A DNA stretch of 23,581 bases, from NCBI GenBank assembly GCA_029212425.1, contig JARGNC010000017.1, positions 1 to 23,581 on the forward strand, given 5' to 3'. Origin of the DNA: Phycisphaerales bacterium. GTDB lineage: Bacteria > Planctomycetota > Phycisphaerae > Phycisphaerales > UBA1924. This document shows positions 1-8,235 of this stretch, in pieces. The stretch's first letter is position 1, and every line of letters begins with the position of its first letter. The position numbers were made by a program, and so were the translations under genes. Under the pieces are notes generated by a model. The model was not told where the DNA came from. It was given only the letters and a program-made list of their open reading frames with translations, and made no database searches.

Positions 1-20
1 CTCGATTGCTACACTCTGGT

Positions 21-1319
21 ATGCACTTCATTGAACAGTTCTTTGCTGAACTCTGGATGATTCTGACCGAATCATCCGTTTGGTTGATCTTCGGCTTTCT
101 CCTCGCAGGGGTGGTCCATGTCCTTGTTCCGCGCGAATGGATGCTCAAGCATCTTGGTGGAAAGGGGATTGTCCCGATCTTGAAAGCGTCGCTGCTTGGG
201 ATCCCGCTGCCGTTGTGTTCGTGTGCCGTGATCCCGGTCGCGGCTGGACTCCGGAAACAAGGCGCGAGCAAGGGTTCCAGCGCTGCGTTTGCGATCTCGA
301 CTCCACAGACCGGGGAAGAATCCATCCCGCTGACCTGGGCGCTCTTTGGTCCTGTCTTTGCACTCGCTCGTCCAGTCATCGCGGTCGTCACGGGACTGAT
401 CGCAGGCGTGCTGATTGATCTCACTGATCGATCACGGGCTGAGGAACACCAGGAACAAGAGGAACAAGCCGCGGATCCGGATGCCATTTCGCTCTCCATC
501 ACCAACGCAGACGATGCGGGCGCAGTGGTTGAGCAAACCGACAAGAAGGCGACCGGGTCGTGTTGTTCTTCCAAACCAAAGACACCAGCAAGCTCATGCT
601 GTGGATCGGCGCTCAAAGAAGAAGCTGTGGGCGGTTCTTGCTGCTCGTCGACGCCGCAGAAAGCCGGGCTCGGATTCGTAGGCGGCGCGAAGGAAACCGT
701 TCGATATGGATTCGCGGTCATGCTTGTTGATCTCGCGGTGTGGTTGACGATCGGATTGCTGATGGCAGCGCTCATCGGCGCAGCGGTCCCGCACGGATGG
801 ATCGAAGAGCATGTCGGCCAAGGCATCCTCCCGATGCTGCTGATGCTTGTCGTCGGGATCCCGCTCTACATCTGCGCTACAAGTTCAACACCGCTCGCGT
901 TTGGATTGGTGATGGCGGGGCTTTCCCCAGGCGCGGCGTTGGTGCTGCTGCTCTCGGGACCTGCGACCAATGTCGCGACCATGAGCTGGCTGATCAAAGA
1001 CCTTGGGGTGAAAGCACTGGTGATTTATCTCGGAGTGATCGCGGGTGTCGCGCTCGCATCCGGCATCGCGTTCGATGTGTTCTTCAAATCCATGGTCACC
1101 CTCGCGGATCTCAACGCGCCCCACGAGCATGGGATGGGCGGGATCGGATACAAGGATGTCTTCGCGGTTCTGTTCGTTATTCTGATGGCGTGGGCGCTGG
1201 GCATCAAGGCGCGGAAGTGGCTCGACGCGAAAGGCGTTGGCACGAAAGACATGAGCAAGAAAGCAACATCGGAATGCTGCTCCAGCAAACCCGAATCATC
1301 GTGCGGTTGCTCGCACTAA
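21..1319 (+). CDS. Cu/Zn-type metal efflux permease, SO_0444 family
   Basis: This is an integral membrane permease of the YraQ/DUF318 (ArsP-like) superfamily, closest in my reading to SO_0444-type copper/zinc efflux transporters. It has two homologous halves of hydrophobic segments. The first half carries the signature PLPLCSCAVIPVAAGLRKQG followed by STPQTGEES; the second carries IPLYICATSSTPLAFGL and LLLSGPATN. A Cys-rich hydrophilic linker lies between the halves with SCCSSKP, SSCCGS and GSCCSST, and the tail repeats the theme (ECCSSKPESSCGCSH). These Cys pairs probably bind the exported metal. I chose the ATG at 21 because it places the first membrane helix at the usual distance. A TTG at 6 is in frame, and no in-frame stop is visible before the window edge, so the true start could lie further upstream. 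Family call is confident; the metal is inferred. Confidence 0.85.
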   Translation: MHFIEQFFAELWMILTESSVWLIFGFLLAGVVHVLVPREWMLKHLGGKGIVPILKASLLGIPLPLCSCAVIPVAAGLRKQGASKGSSAAFAISTPQTGEESIPLTWALFGPVFALARPVIAVVTGLIAGVLIDLTDRSRAEEHQEQEEQAADPDAISLSITNADDAGAVVEQTDKKATGSCCSSKPKTPASSCCGSALKEEAVGGSCCSSTPQKAGLGFVGGAKETVRYGFAVMLVDLAVWLTIGLLMAALIGAAVPHGWIEEHVGQGILPMLLMLVVGIPLYICATSSTPLAFGLVMAGLSPGAALVLLLSGPATNVATMSWLIKDLGVKALVIYLGVIAGVALASGIAFDVFFKSMVTLADLNAPHEHGMGGIGYKDVFAVLFVILMAWALGIKARKWLDAKGVGTKDMSKKATSECCSSKPESSCGCSH

Positions 1320-1347
1320 ACGGTTCAGACTTTGCTCGCCTACTTTG

Positions 1348-2103
1348 TTAATCACCAATTTTTCGATGCACAGAAATCAGACTCGCTCCAAAGGGCATCG
1401 GAAACCGACCGATCCAGAAACGCTCGGATGCGAACACCCACCTGAGCGCGCCATTGATTGGTGATGCTGGGATCGTGAGATCGTCGCTGCCCTTGTCTCC
1501 AAAGAGTTTGACCGCGATCCGCTGCAGGATCATGATCGGCATCAGGTGCGACATGTACCACGACACCACGACCGGCTCAAGACCCGCGTCCTCGAAGATC
1601 GATTTGTACTGTGCTTTGCTGTAGCGGCGGAAGTGATGGTGCGCCTCGTCGCGTTTGGTCCAGAGCCACATATGCGCGGGGACGGTGCAGACCATGATCC
1701 CGCCTTGCTTGAGCCGAGTCGCTGCGGCGCGGACGGACTCCGCGTCGTGCTCGACATGCTCGAGCACATCGCTCATGACACACACATCAAACGCGTTGAT
1801 CTCAGCGGGGATGTCATCGGGGAGCCAGCAGGATTTGGCTTCAAAGCCGCGCTCGCTGCACGCTTTGCGGGCCGCTTCTGCGGAGTCGAGGCCGGAGACT
1901 TCGTACTGATCCGCCATGTCTCGCAACAAACCACCGGTCCCGCACCCGATATCGAGGAGCGCGGGCTTTGAACCTTCGCCGCTCGTGGTATGCGATGTTG
2001 GAGCGTATCGATCGATCATGCTCTTGATGATCCGCCGCTTTGCGACGAACCACCAGAACTTGTCTTCGATTGTTGCCATCACCTCATAGAGATCATCGCG
2101 CAT
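1348..2103 (-). CDS. class I SAM-dependent methyltransferase
   Basis: Protein of 251 residues with a Rossmann-type methyltransferase core. The SAM-binding motif I is LLDIGCGTGG (about residues 49-58), followed by an acidic end of strand 2 (SGLDSAE). The post-motif DVCVMSDVLEHVEHD lies around 105-119 and GGIMVCTVPA follows. A His-rich stretch (DEAHHHFRRYS) matches methyltransferases of the Methyltransf_11/23 type that often act on lipids, quinones or sugars, but the substrate cannot be read from sequence. The ATG at 2103 lies 3 nt after the aminopeptidase stop codon and its ribosome site sits inside the end of that gene, so the two are probably cotranscribed and translationally coupled. The 3' end converges on the permease gene with 28 nt between stops. 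Confidence 0.85.
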   Translation of the reverse strand: MRDDLYEVMATIEDKFWWFVAKRRIIKSMIDRYAPTSHTTSGEGSKPALLDIGCGTGGLLRDMADQYEVSGLDSAEAARKACSERGFEAKSCWLPDDIPAEINAFDVCVMSDVLEHVEHDAESVRAAATRLKQGGIMVCTVPAHMWLWTKRDEAHHHFRRYSKAQYKSIFEDAGLEPVVVSWYMSHLMPIMILQRIAVKLFGDKGSDDLTIPASPINGALRWVFASERFWIGRFPMPFGASLISVHRKIGD

Positions 2104-2106
2104 CGA

Positions 2107-3597
2107 TTAGCTCCGCTCGACCGCTTCAGCGAGCAGGCGTGCGCCGAAACCGGTTGGTCCCGGATTGATGGGGCCTCTCGCTTTGGTGGTCGCGTGGGTT
2201 CCCGCGATGTCCACATGCGCCCACTTGACACCCTCGTCAACGAAGTGTTCAAGGAACGCGGCGCCCTGGATCGGGTGCGCCTCGCGGACGGGAGCGCTGT
2301 TGACGATGTCAGCGATTGGGGACTTCATCATTGTGGTGTAGTCAGCGTGCAGTGGCATGCGCCAGATCGCTTCTCCGGATGCGTTACCCGCAGCGTTGAA
2401 GGTGTCGAACAGCGAATCGTCGTTGGTCCAGAATCCTGCGAATGGTGATCCCAGCGCGACGACAACGCCTCCGGTGAGGGTTGCGATATCGACGACGAAC
2501 TCTGGTTTTTCTTTTTCACACGCCCAGCACAACCCGTCGGCCATGACCAATCGCCCCTCGGCGTCGGTGTTGGTGATCTCGACGGTCACGCCGTTGCGGA
2601 ACTCGATCACATCGTCAGGGCGGTACGCCTCATCGGAGATCGCGTTCTCTGCGGACATCAGCAGCGCGATGACCGGGCGGTTTGGTTTGATGACATTGGC
2701 GATGATGTGCATCGCGCCGATCGCGCCACAGCCGCCGTCCTTGTCGCGCTTCATGCCGACCATGCCGCCGCCGACTTTGATGGAAAGACCACCGGAGTCG
2801 TAGGACATGGTTTTGCCGACGATGACAATTGGTGCTTTGGACTTGCCGCTCTTGGGGGTGTATTCCATGCGGATCATGCAAGGCTTGTTTTCGCTTGCTT
2901 TGCCGACATTGATCAAACCATTGAGGCGCTCGTCTTCGAGCTTCTTCCCAGAGAACACGGTGCATTTCATCCCCGACTTGCGAGCGATCTTCTTGCACTC
3001 GCCAGCGATCCACATCGGGGTCGCGATATTCGGAGGGGTCTGCGAGAGTGTGCGCGCGATGTTTGAGCCTTCTGCCATCCCAAGACCACGGCGGAGACCG
3101 TCGTCGAACTTCGCGTGCGAGCCGGTGAGCGTGAGTGTTGGTTTCTTGGAGACGGTTGTTGCTGTCCCGCGCAGTTCGTCGTAGGTCCAGCAAACGAGTC
3201 CGAATCCTTCGCCGAGCATTGCGCCTGCTTGGAATGGGGTGACCTGTGATTTCTTGGGTAGCTTGCCCATCGCGCCGCTGATCGCGAACTCGACCGAGTT
3301 GATTCCCGCGGCACTCATCGCTCGACCGATCGCGCCGCCTGCGTTGCGGAGTGAGCTGACATCAAAGCTGGATTTGTCTCCCAGTCCAAGGATGAACACA
3401 CGCTCGTATCCCTTTGCTGGGAATGCTTGAACGATCGACCCGGCATCTCCGGTCGCTTCGGTCCGCTTGGTTGCTGCGACGATTGAGCCGTCGGTATCGA
3501 GTGCTTTGGTGTCTGCATCGAGCGACTGGCCTTTGAACATACCGACGACGAGTGCCTTCGCTTTGGAGCGGGAGCCAACTTTGATGGGGTCGAACAT
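2107..3597 (-). CDS. pepA: leucyl aminopeptidase (peptidase family M17)
   Basis: A 496-residue cytosolic aminopeptidase that removes N-terminal residues from peptides using two metal ions. The M17 signature NTDAEGRL is at residues 343-350. The metal and catalytic residues known from bovine and E. coli enzymes line up: Lys262 and Asp267 in VGKTMSYDSGG, Lys274 in LSIK, Asp285 in MKRDKDGG, and Asp345, Glu347 and Arg349 in the signature. The N-terminal half is the less conserved M17 N domain. Length is typical of the family. The start is supported by AGGAG at 3606-3610, 8 nt before the ATG. It is the first gene of a two-gene unit with the methyltransferase, and follows folC on the same strand after a 164-nt gap. 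Confidence 0.93.
   Translation of the reverse strand: MFDPIKVGSRSKAKALVVGMFKGQSLDADTKALDTDGSIVAATKRTEATGDAGSIVQAFPAKGYERVFILGLGDKSSFDVSSLRNAGGAIGRAMSAAGINSVEFAISGAMGKLPKKSQVTPFQAGAMLGEGFGLVCWTYDELRGTATTVSKKPTLTLTGSHAKFDDGLRRGLGMAEGSNIARTLSQTPPNIATPMWIAGECKKIARKSGMKCTVFSGKKLEDERLNGLINVGKASENKPCMIRMEYTPKSGKSKAPIVIVGKTMSYDSGGLSIKVGGGMVGMKRDKDGGCGAIGAMHIIANVIKPNRPVIALLMSAENAISDEAYRPDDVIEFRNGVTVEITNTDAEGRLVMADGLCWACEKEKPEFVVDIATLTGGVVVALGSPFAGFWTNDDSLFDTFNAAGNASGEAIWRMPLHADYTTMMKSPIADIVNSAPVREAHPIQGAAFLEHFVDEGVKWAHVDIAGTHATTKARGPINPGPTGFGARLLAEAVERS
2111..2114 (-). promoter_or_regulatory. ribosome binding site of the methyltransferase gene
   Basis: On the minus strand GGAG is followed by 7 nt and then the ATG at 2103. 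It lies within the last codons of the upstream aminopeptidase gene, which supports translational coupling and fixes the start. Confidence 0.6.
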
Positions 3598-3605
3598 TTC
3601 AGAAT

Positions 3606-3610
3606 CTCCT
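3606..3610 (-). promoter_or_regulatory. ribosome binding site of pepA
   Basis: AGGAG on the minus strand with 8 nt spacing to the ATG at 3597. It is one of the better Shine-Dalgarno matches among the housekeeping genes here; pdxJ, folC and trpE have none that I can see. Confidence 0.6.
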
Positions 3611-3761
3611 ATGTTTCTGAATAAATATATCGGTCACAGGTGCGGGAGTTGCTTCTTTTTTGTGCGAAAAACGCGATTGAAGTCCAGATACACACTCAGG
3701 TAATGTAGACAAAGCACCAATCGATGTCTCGAAGAGTCGACAGATGTTGGTCTGATGGGTG

Positions 3762-5192
3762 TTATGAGGGGTTCTTCTTCTTCGCTTCAAAGAGTGCTTT
3801 GACCTCTCCGGCAAGGTAAAAACTTCCCAGAATCAGGAGCACATCATTGGTCACAAGCGACTTCCCAGCGGATTGGATCGCTTCGATCGGGGATTGGTAG
3901 GACTCGCAGGACTTGCCTGAGAGTTCGGTGAACCGCTTTCCAAGCTCTTGAGCGTCCGCGGCACGCGCATTGGTGGACGCTTGGGTGAACACGACTTTGT
4001 CGGCGCGCGTGGTCAGTTCTTCGAGCATGCCGTCGATGCGTTTGTCGCTGCTGCATCCAAAGACCACGACAAGCGAATCAAACTGAACCTGCTGCGCGAT
4101 CCCTTTGAGTGTTTCTCGAACACTCTCAGGCGTGTGCGCACCATCTATATAGACACGCGGGCGTTCGTTGATCAGTTCCAATCGTCCTTTGCGTGATGTT
4201 CGGTCAAGACCTGCGATGACCTGGCGCTCTGGGAGATCGAATCCGCATTCGCGGAGTTTGAGAATGATCGCGAGTGCTAATCCACAGTTTGCGCCTTGAT
4301 GTTCTCCCATCAACGGCACAGACATGTGTTCGAAGCAACCCGCGCCCTGACCAACGCATACCTTTGAATGAGGCCCTTTGGAAATCGTGGACTGGAATCG
4401 GCACGAATAGAGCAGCTCGTCACCAAGCACGGACAACTCACACCCGATCGACTCCACTTGCTTCTTGAAGACTTCCAGCACCGCGTCGTCTTGAGGGACA
4501 CTCACGGCTGGGACACCTTGCTTCATGATCCCCGCTTTCTCCGCGGCGATCAGCTCAAGTGTGTCTCCCAGCACCGAGGTGTGCTCGAGTTGGATCTCGG
4601 TCAATCCAACCACGATCGGTGACGCGACATTTGTGCAATCGAGCCGACCCCCTAGACCGGTTTCGAGGATGACCATGTCCACCGCTTCTTGCGCGAACAC
4701 AACAAACGCGAGCGCGGTGAGGAGCTCAAAGTAGGTCGCGTGACCGTGCGTTTCTGCGATCGCGATTGACGCGTCTTTGCATTTGCTCAGCGCGTCGTCG
4801 AACTGGTCTTGTCCGACCATTACGCCGTTGATGCAGACGCGTTCGCGCTCATCAACAAGGTGCGGGCTGGTGAACAACCCGGTCGTGTATCCGCTTGATC
4901 GCAGACAGCTCTCGAGCATTGCGCACGCGGACCCCTTCCCCTTTGACCCCGCGACATGCACGACTGGGACCGCGAGGTGAGGATCGCCGAGCTCTTTGAC
5001 CAGCCCGTGCATGCGATCGAGCTTGAAGGATTGGTTGCTGACTTTGTGCGAATGGATCTGCTCAAAGTTCACACGCGAGTTGAGAAAGTCGAGCGCCGCT
5101 TCGTGATGCACAAACGGGCCTGGTGTTGGGCCTTGGGCTGCTCGAGACTTCGAGCGTGTTCCGGTTTGTTTGGTGGTTCCCCTACGCGGCAT
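3762..5192 (-). CDS. folC: bifunctional folylpolyglutamate / dihydrofolate synthase
   Basis: A Mur-ligase-fold ATP-dependent enzyme that joins glutamate to dihydropteroate or to folates. The P-loop GSKGKGS is at residues 82-88, TSPHLVDERERV follows at 109-119, TYFELLTALAF at 153-163 and ETGLGGRLDCTN at 177-188. The C-terminal domain holds the conserved RKGRLE and IDGAHTPES segments and VVVFGCSSDKRI. At 476 residues it is slightly long because of a basic, Pro-rich extension of about 27 residues before the usual start of the fold (EAALDFLNS). A GTG at 5111 (Val28) is an alternative start that would remove this extension. No Shine-Dalgarno site is evident for either. It lies 91 nt downstream of pdxJ on the same strand. 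Confidence 0.92.
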   Translation of the reverse strand: MPRRGTTKQTGTRSKSRAAQGPTPGPFVHHEAALDFLNSRVNFEQIHSHKVSNQSFKLDRMHGLVKELGDPHLAVPVVHVAGSKGKGSACAMLESCLRSSGYTTGLFTSPHLVDERERVCINGVMVGQDQFDDALSKCKDASIAIAETHGHATYFELLTALAFVVFAQEAVDMVILETGLGGRLDCTNVASPIVVGLTEIQLEHTSVLGDTLELIAAEKAGIMKQGVPAVSVPQDDAVLEVFKKQVESIGCELSVLGDELLYSCRFQSTISKGPHSKVCVGQGAGCFEHMSVPLMGEHQGANCGLALAIILKLRECGFDLPERQVIAGLDRTSRKGRLELINERPRVYIDGAHTPESVRETLKGIAQQVQFDSLVVVFGCSSDKRIDGMLEELTTRADKVVFTQASTNARAADAQELGKRFTELSGKSCESYQSPIEAIQSAGKSLVTNDVLLILGSFYLAGEVKALFEAKKKNPS

Positions 5193-5283
5193 TGGGACAT
5201 GGTATCACACCAGCAATGTTTCAACTAGTAAAAAATCGTGAATCAATCTATACGAACACTTTCACCTAGTACAACCCGGAGTA

Positions 5284-6087
5284 CTACCTAGACGCGCTGT
5301 AGGTCGCGCGGCGCATAATCGCGCGCATGTCCGAAACTGCTGTACGGAGACCAACGAAGATGCTCCGCGCGATGATGGAGTGACCGATATGCAGTTCGTC
5401 GATTCCAGGGAGCGACGCGATGTGGTGAACATTGTGGTAGTTGAGCGCGTGTCCAGCGTTGAATCGCATGCCGTGATGGCTGATCTGCTCGCCTGCGAGC
5501 CGAACATCATTGATGGCGCTTTCGAGCTGGGCTTTGCGTCGATCGCCTCCCGAATCGATAAACGCGCGCGCGTATGGACCGGTATGGACTTCGCACACAT
5601 CGAACCCAACCTCTGCAGCCGCATCGACTTGGCGTTGATCCGGATCGATAAAGGCGCTCACGATGAGCCCGCTGTCCTTGAGTTTGGCAACAACCTCTTT
5701 AAGCCGAGTCATCTGCGAGAGAATATCAAGACCGCCTTCGGTGGTGACCTCTTGCCGCCCTTCAGGTACGAGCATCGCTGTGTGCGGCGAGTCTGGCTCA
5801 AGCCCGCATGCGATCTCGACCATTTCGTCTGTCGCGCCCATCTCCAGGTTGAGTTTGATATTGACCAACTGGCGAAGCAATCTCAGGTCCCGGTCCATGA
5901 TGTGCCGACGGTCCTCTCGGAGATGAACCGTGATCGAATCCGCGCCACCCATCTCCGCTTCGTGTGCCGCTCGCACAGGATCAGGCTCTGCGCCGATCTC
6001 TAAGCCCGACATTGGTTCGGGTTGTGATCGGTATCTCGCGTTGCGGACCGTTGCGACATGGTCGATATTGACACCAAGTTGAATCAT
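5284..6087 (-). CDS. pdxJ: pyridoxine 5'-phosphate synthase
   Basis: PdxJ condenses 1-deoxy-D-xylulose 5-phosphate with 3-amino-2-oxopropyl phosphate to give pyridoxine 5'-phosphate, the last ring-forming step of the DXP-dependent vitamin B6 pathway. The TIM-barrel signatures are clear: LGVNIDHVATVRNAR at the N-terminus, ADSITVHLREDRRHI, VNIKLNLEM, SLFIDP-type SAFIDPD, and the C-terminal LNYHNV and ELHIGHSIIARSIFVGL. Length (267 residues from this start) is slightly above the usual 240 or so. I chose the ATG at 6087, since an in-frame TTG at 6093 would add only two residues. The start is 18 nt after the stop of the upstream exported-protein gene, so the two probably share a transcript. Confidence 0.95.
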   Translation of the reverse strand: MIQLGVNIDHVATVRNARYRSQPEPMSGLEIGAEPDPVRAAHEAEMGGADSITVHLREDRRHIMDRDLRLLRQLVNIKLNLEMGATDEMVEIACGLEPDSPHTAMLVPEGRQEVTTEGGLDILSQMTRLKEVVAKLKDSGLIVSAFIDPDQRQVDAAAEVGFDVCEVHTGPYARAFIDSGGDRRKAQLESAINDVRLAGEQISHHGMRFNAGHALNYHNVHHIASLPGIDELHIGHSIIARSIFVGLRTAVSDMRAIMRRATYSASR

Positions 6088-6105
6088 GCTCAATGCTAGG
6101 TTGAG

Positions 6106-8163
6106 TTAGCCCCGCACGCGCTCGAGCGCTTTGTTGAGTGCACGCGCTTGGGATTGGTTTTTGAGCGTCGGACGGAGGGACTCAAGGAATCCGACCGCTT
6201 CTGAAATCGAGTCTCGGCGCATCCGCATCGCGAGCTCCTCTGCGTCTTGGATCTCTTGCCCCTCGCGGAGGTGGGTTCGCATCAGCACCATCGCGTGCTC
6301 ATCGCTGAAGCGGGTCATCATGTACCTTCCTGCCATCCACATGGTGTCGAGTACCTGCTCATCGGTGCGTGCTTCGATGGACAGCCGTTCGAACGCTTCG
6401 AGTACGAGCTCGTGCTCACCTTTGCGGAATGCGGCATGCACGATCATCGAGGCGCACCGATCGTCGATCGCTTCCGGTTTATCCGCAAGCAACGCTTTGC
6501 CGAGCCGAACGACCGCGTCGTCTTCGCCTGTCAATACAAAGTCTTCGATCGCGTCGGTGAAGTCGCTCGCTTTGAGCAGTTCTTTCGCTCGAGTGTTGAG
6601 CGCCGCTCCGTCGCTGGTCTGGATGTACTCCTCAATGATCGGCGGGACTGAATCCAAACGGACGCCGCACGCGCTGAGCGTCTTGAGCGGATCACCAATG
6701 ACGGCAATCTTCCACGCTTGACCATCGTCATAATGTATCGCTGCAGCGAAGGGCAACTGGCCAAGCAACCTTCGAGCAACCGTCGGGGTGGGCACGAAAC
6801 CTGTCAAGAATGGCTCATCCACGGATCCGGCATACAAGTACACCCCTCGATCCAGCCAACGCCCCCCCACTGTCTTGGACTGGAACGGCTGACTGAGCGA
6901 GAACGAATGAACGATGTGCATCGCTGCAGGTTGATCGAGCATCGGGATATCGCCTGGCTTACCCATTCCGGTCGGTGCATGAGGCAGATCATAATGGTTC
7001 GGTGACCCCTTCGTGTTCATCATGATCAGCGATGCATCCACAGGGCTTGATGCCGCCCGTCCTTTAAAACCAGCGAGCGATGCGCGTGGGTCATCAAACA
7101 CTTCGGTCTGCATCCCCGCAGCGGTGAGGGTCTCTCCAGTTTCGGTGCCGTCGTATTGCACCCACTGTCCTTCAGTGGGATACCCATCCCAGATAAACGC
7201 GCTGTCGATCGGGAGAAAGAGCGAGCACATCGCTTGGTACACGCTTGTGGAGGTGTTCCCAAAGAGCTGTCCGCTCCATGCCCAACGCATCCCGCCGAGT
7301 GATGCGTTGCTCCGTCCGATCTGGTCTGTTGTCGCGAGTCGATCCCGGTCTTGGGGTCCGATTTTGATTTTGACCCCGATCCGGAAAGCGAGCGTGAGTG
7401 CATCGACTTCATCACCGATCTGGTCATACGAGCGACCGAGCCGACGAAGACCTTGTTCGATGCTCTGGTTCATCCCCTCCGCTTGCGCGGCGGTGAGTTC
7501 TGTGTAGTGATTCTGAGGACCTGAGATAAAGATCACAGGCTCGAACCTGCCTGCCGCGAGCGCCAATCCACCTGCCCAGTGCTGATCCATCGGATCGATC
7601 ACCACCACACCTGGCGAAACGATTCCGGTGTCCTTGAGCACACCAAGCGATCTTTCCCAGTCCGGTTCTGACTCTTGGATCGCAGCTGCGAGCGCTGTGC
7701 TGATCGCGTCTTGTCGTTCCTGCGCGCTTCGCCCCCAGGATGATGTGCCGCGCTTCGTGACACGGATGACCTGCTCGGGTTCAAAGGCGCGAACGAAACG
7801 CGCGATATGCTCTCGGCTCAGTTCGCTCCCGTCATCAAACAGGATCGGATATCGGAGTGGCCCCTCCCAGGCGCTGATCGCGTCGAGGTACTCGACAGGC
7901 GAATCCACAATCACCACGATCGGGACCACCTGCATCGACTGGGACAACAACGACGATCGCAATCCTGCTCTGCGATTCGGTTCCGCACGCTCGACCGATG
8001 CGAATACCTCTCCGAACGAAACCGATCGCTGTACCTGCTCTGGTGCCTCTTGCGCTGACGATGGATCGTCAAAGAGCGAGGAATCCTGCGCTGATGCATC
8101 CGAAACGCAGAATCCCAAGAGCAGTGTTCCGACGATATGCCATGCTGATGCTTTTTGTGCCAT
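6106..8163 (-). CDS. exported protein of unknown function (685 aa)
   Basis: I do not recognise a named family with confidence. The N-terminus is a signal peptide (hydrophobic VGTLLLGFCVSDASA, probable cleavage before QDSS). Residues about 80-137 (VVIVDSPVEYLDAISAWEG, then an ILFDDGSELSREHI segment and EQVIRV) resemble the alpha/beta cell-wall-binding repeat type 2 found in Gram-positive surface proteins. A second alpha/beta stretch follows (VVVIDPMDQHWAGG, VIFISGPQNHYTE). Around residues 445-488 a segment GSVDEPFLTGFVPTP ... WKIAVIGDPL recalls the end of TIGR03790-type or gingipain-like proteins, but no catalytic Cys/His pair is identified. The C-terminal 150 residues look helical and repeat-like. 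It precedes pdxJ by 18 nt and is divergent from trpE. Real gene: high confidence. Function: unknown. Confidence 0.8.
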   Translation of the reverse strand: MAQKASAWHIVGTLLLGFCVSDASAQDSSLFDDPSSAQEAPEQVQRSVSFGEVFASVERAEPNRRAGLRSSLLSQSMQVVPIVVIVDSPVEYLDAISAWEGPLRYPILFDDGSELSREHIARFVRAFEPEQVIRVTKRGTSSWGRSAQERQDAISTALAAAIQESEPDWERSLGVLKDTGIVSPGVVVIDPMDQHWAGGLALAAGRFEPVIFISGPQNHYTELTAAQAEGMNQSIEQGLRRLGRSYDQIGDEVDALTLAFRIGVKIKIGPQDRDRLATTDQIGRSNASLGGMRWAWSGQLFGNTSTSVYQAMCSLFLPIDSAFIWDGYPTEGQWVQYDGTETGETLTAAGMQTEVFDDPRASLAGFKGRAASSPVDASLIMMNTKGSPNHYDLPHAPTGMGKPGDIPMLDQPAAMHIVHSFSLSQPFQSKTVGGRWLDRGVYLYAGSVDEPFLTGFVPTPTVARRLLGQLPFAAAIHYDDGQAWKIAVIGDPLKTLSACGVRLDSVPPIIEEYIQTSDGAALNTRAKELLKASDFTDAIEDFVLTGEDDAVVRLGKALLADKPEAIDDRCASMIVHAAFRKGEHELVLEAFERLSIEARTDEQVLDTMWMAGRYMMTRFSDEHAMVLMRTHLREGQEIQDAEELAMRMRRDSISEAVGFLESLRPTLKNQSQARALNKALERVRG

Positions 8164-8235
8164 TACTACACTGTACCGCCCAGAACCCTGCTGGGTTCGT
8201 CAGCAATGCGGATCAAGACGCATAGACTCAAAGCT
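8164..8235. promoter_or_regulatory. divergent promoter region between exported-protein gene and trpE
   Basis: These 72 nt separate two divergent start codons, so promoters for both directions should lie here or overlap the coding ends. I see no convincing -35/-10 pair, no leader peptide with Trp codons and no attenuator hairpin. Confidence 0.4.

Noticed and set aside
3598..3814. Short minus-strand frame (71 codons) between folC and pepA
   Set aside because: It overlaps the folC 3' end, covers the pepA upstream region and has no ribosome site or protein-like composition.
5268..5289. Small inverted repeat TAGTAC / GTACTA at the end of pdxJ
   Set aside because: The stem is only 6 bp and no T-run follows, so a terminator or operator call is not supported.
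5380..6003. Plus-strand frame of 207 codons opposite pdxJ
   Set aside because: It is the antisense of a clearly recognised gene and lacks protein-like features.
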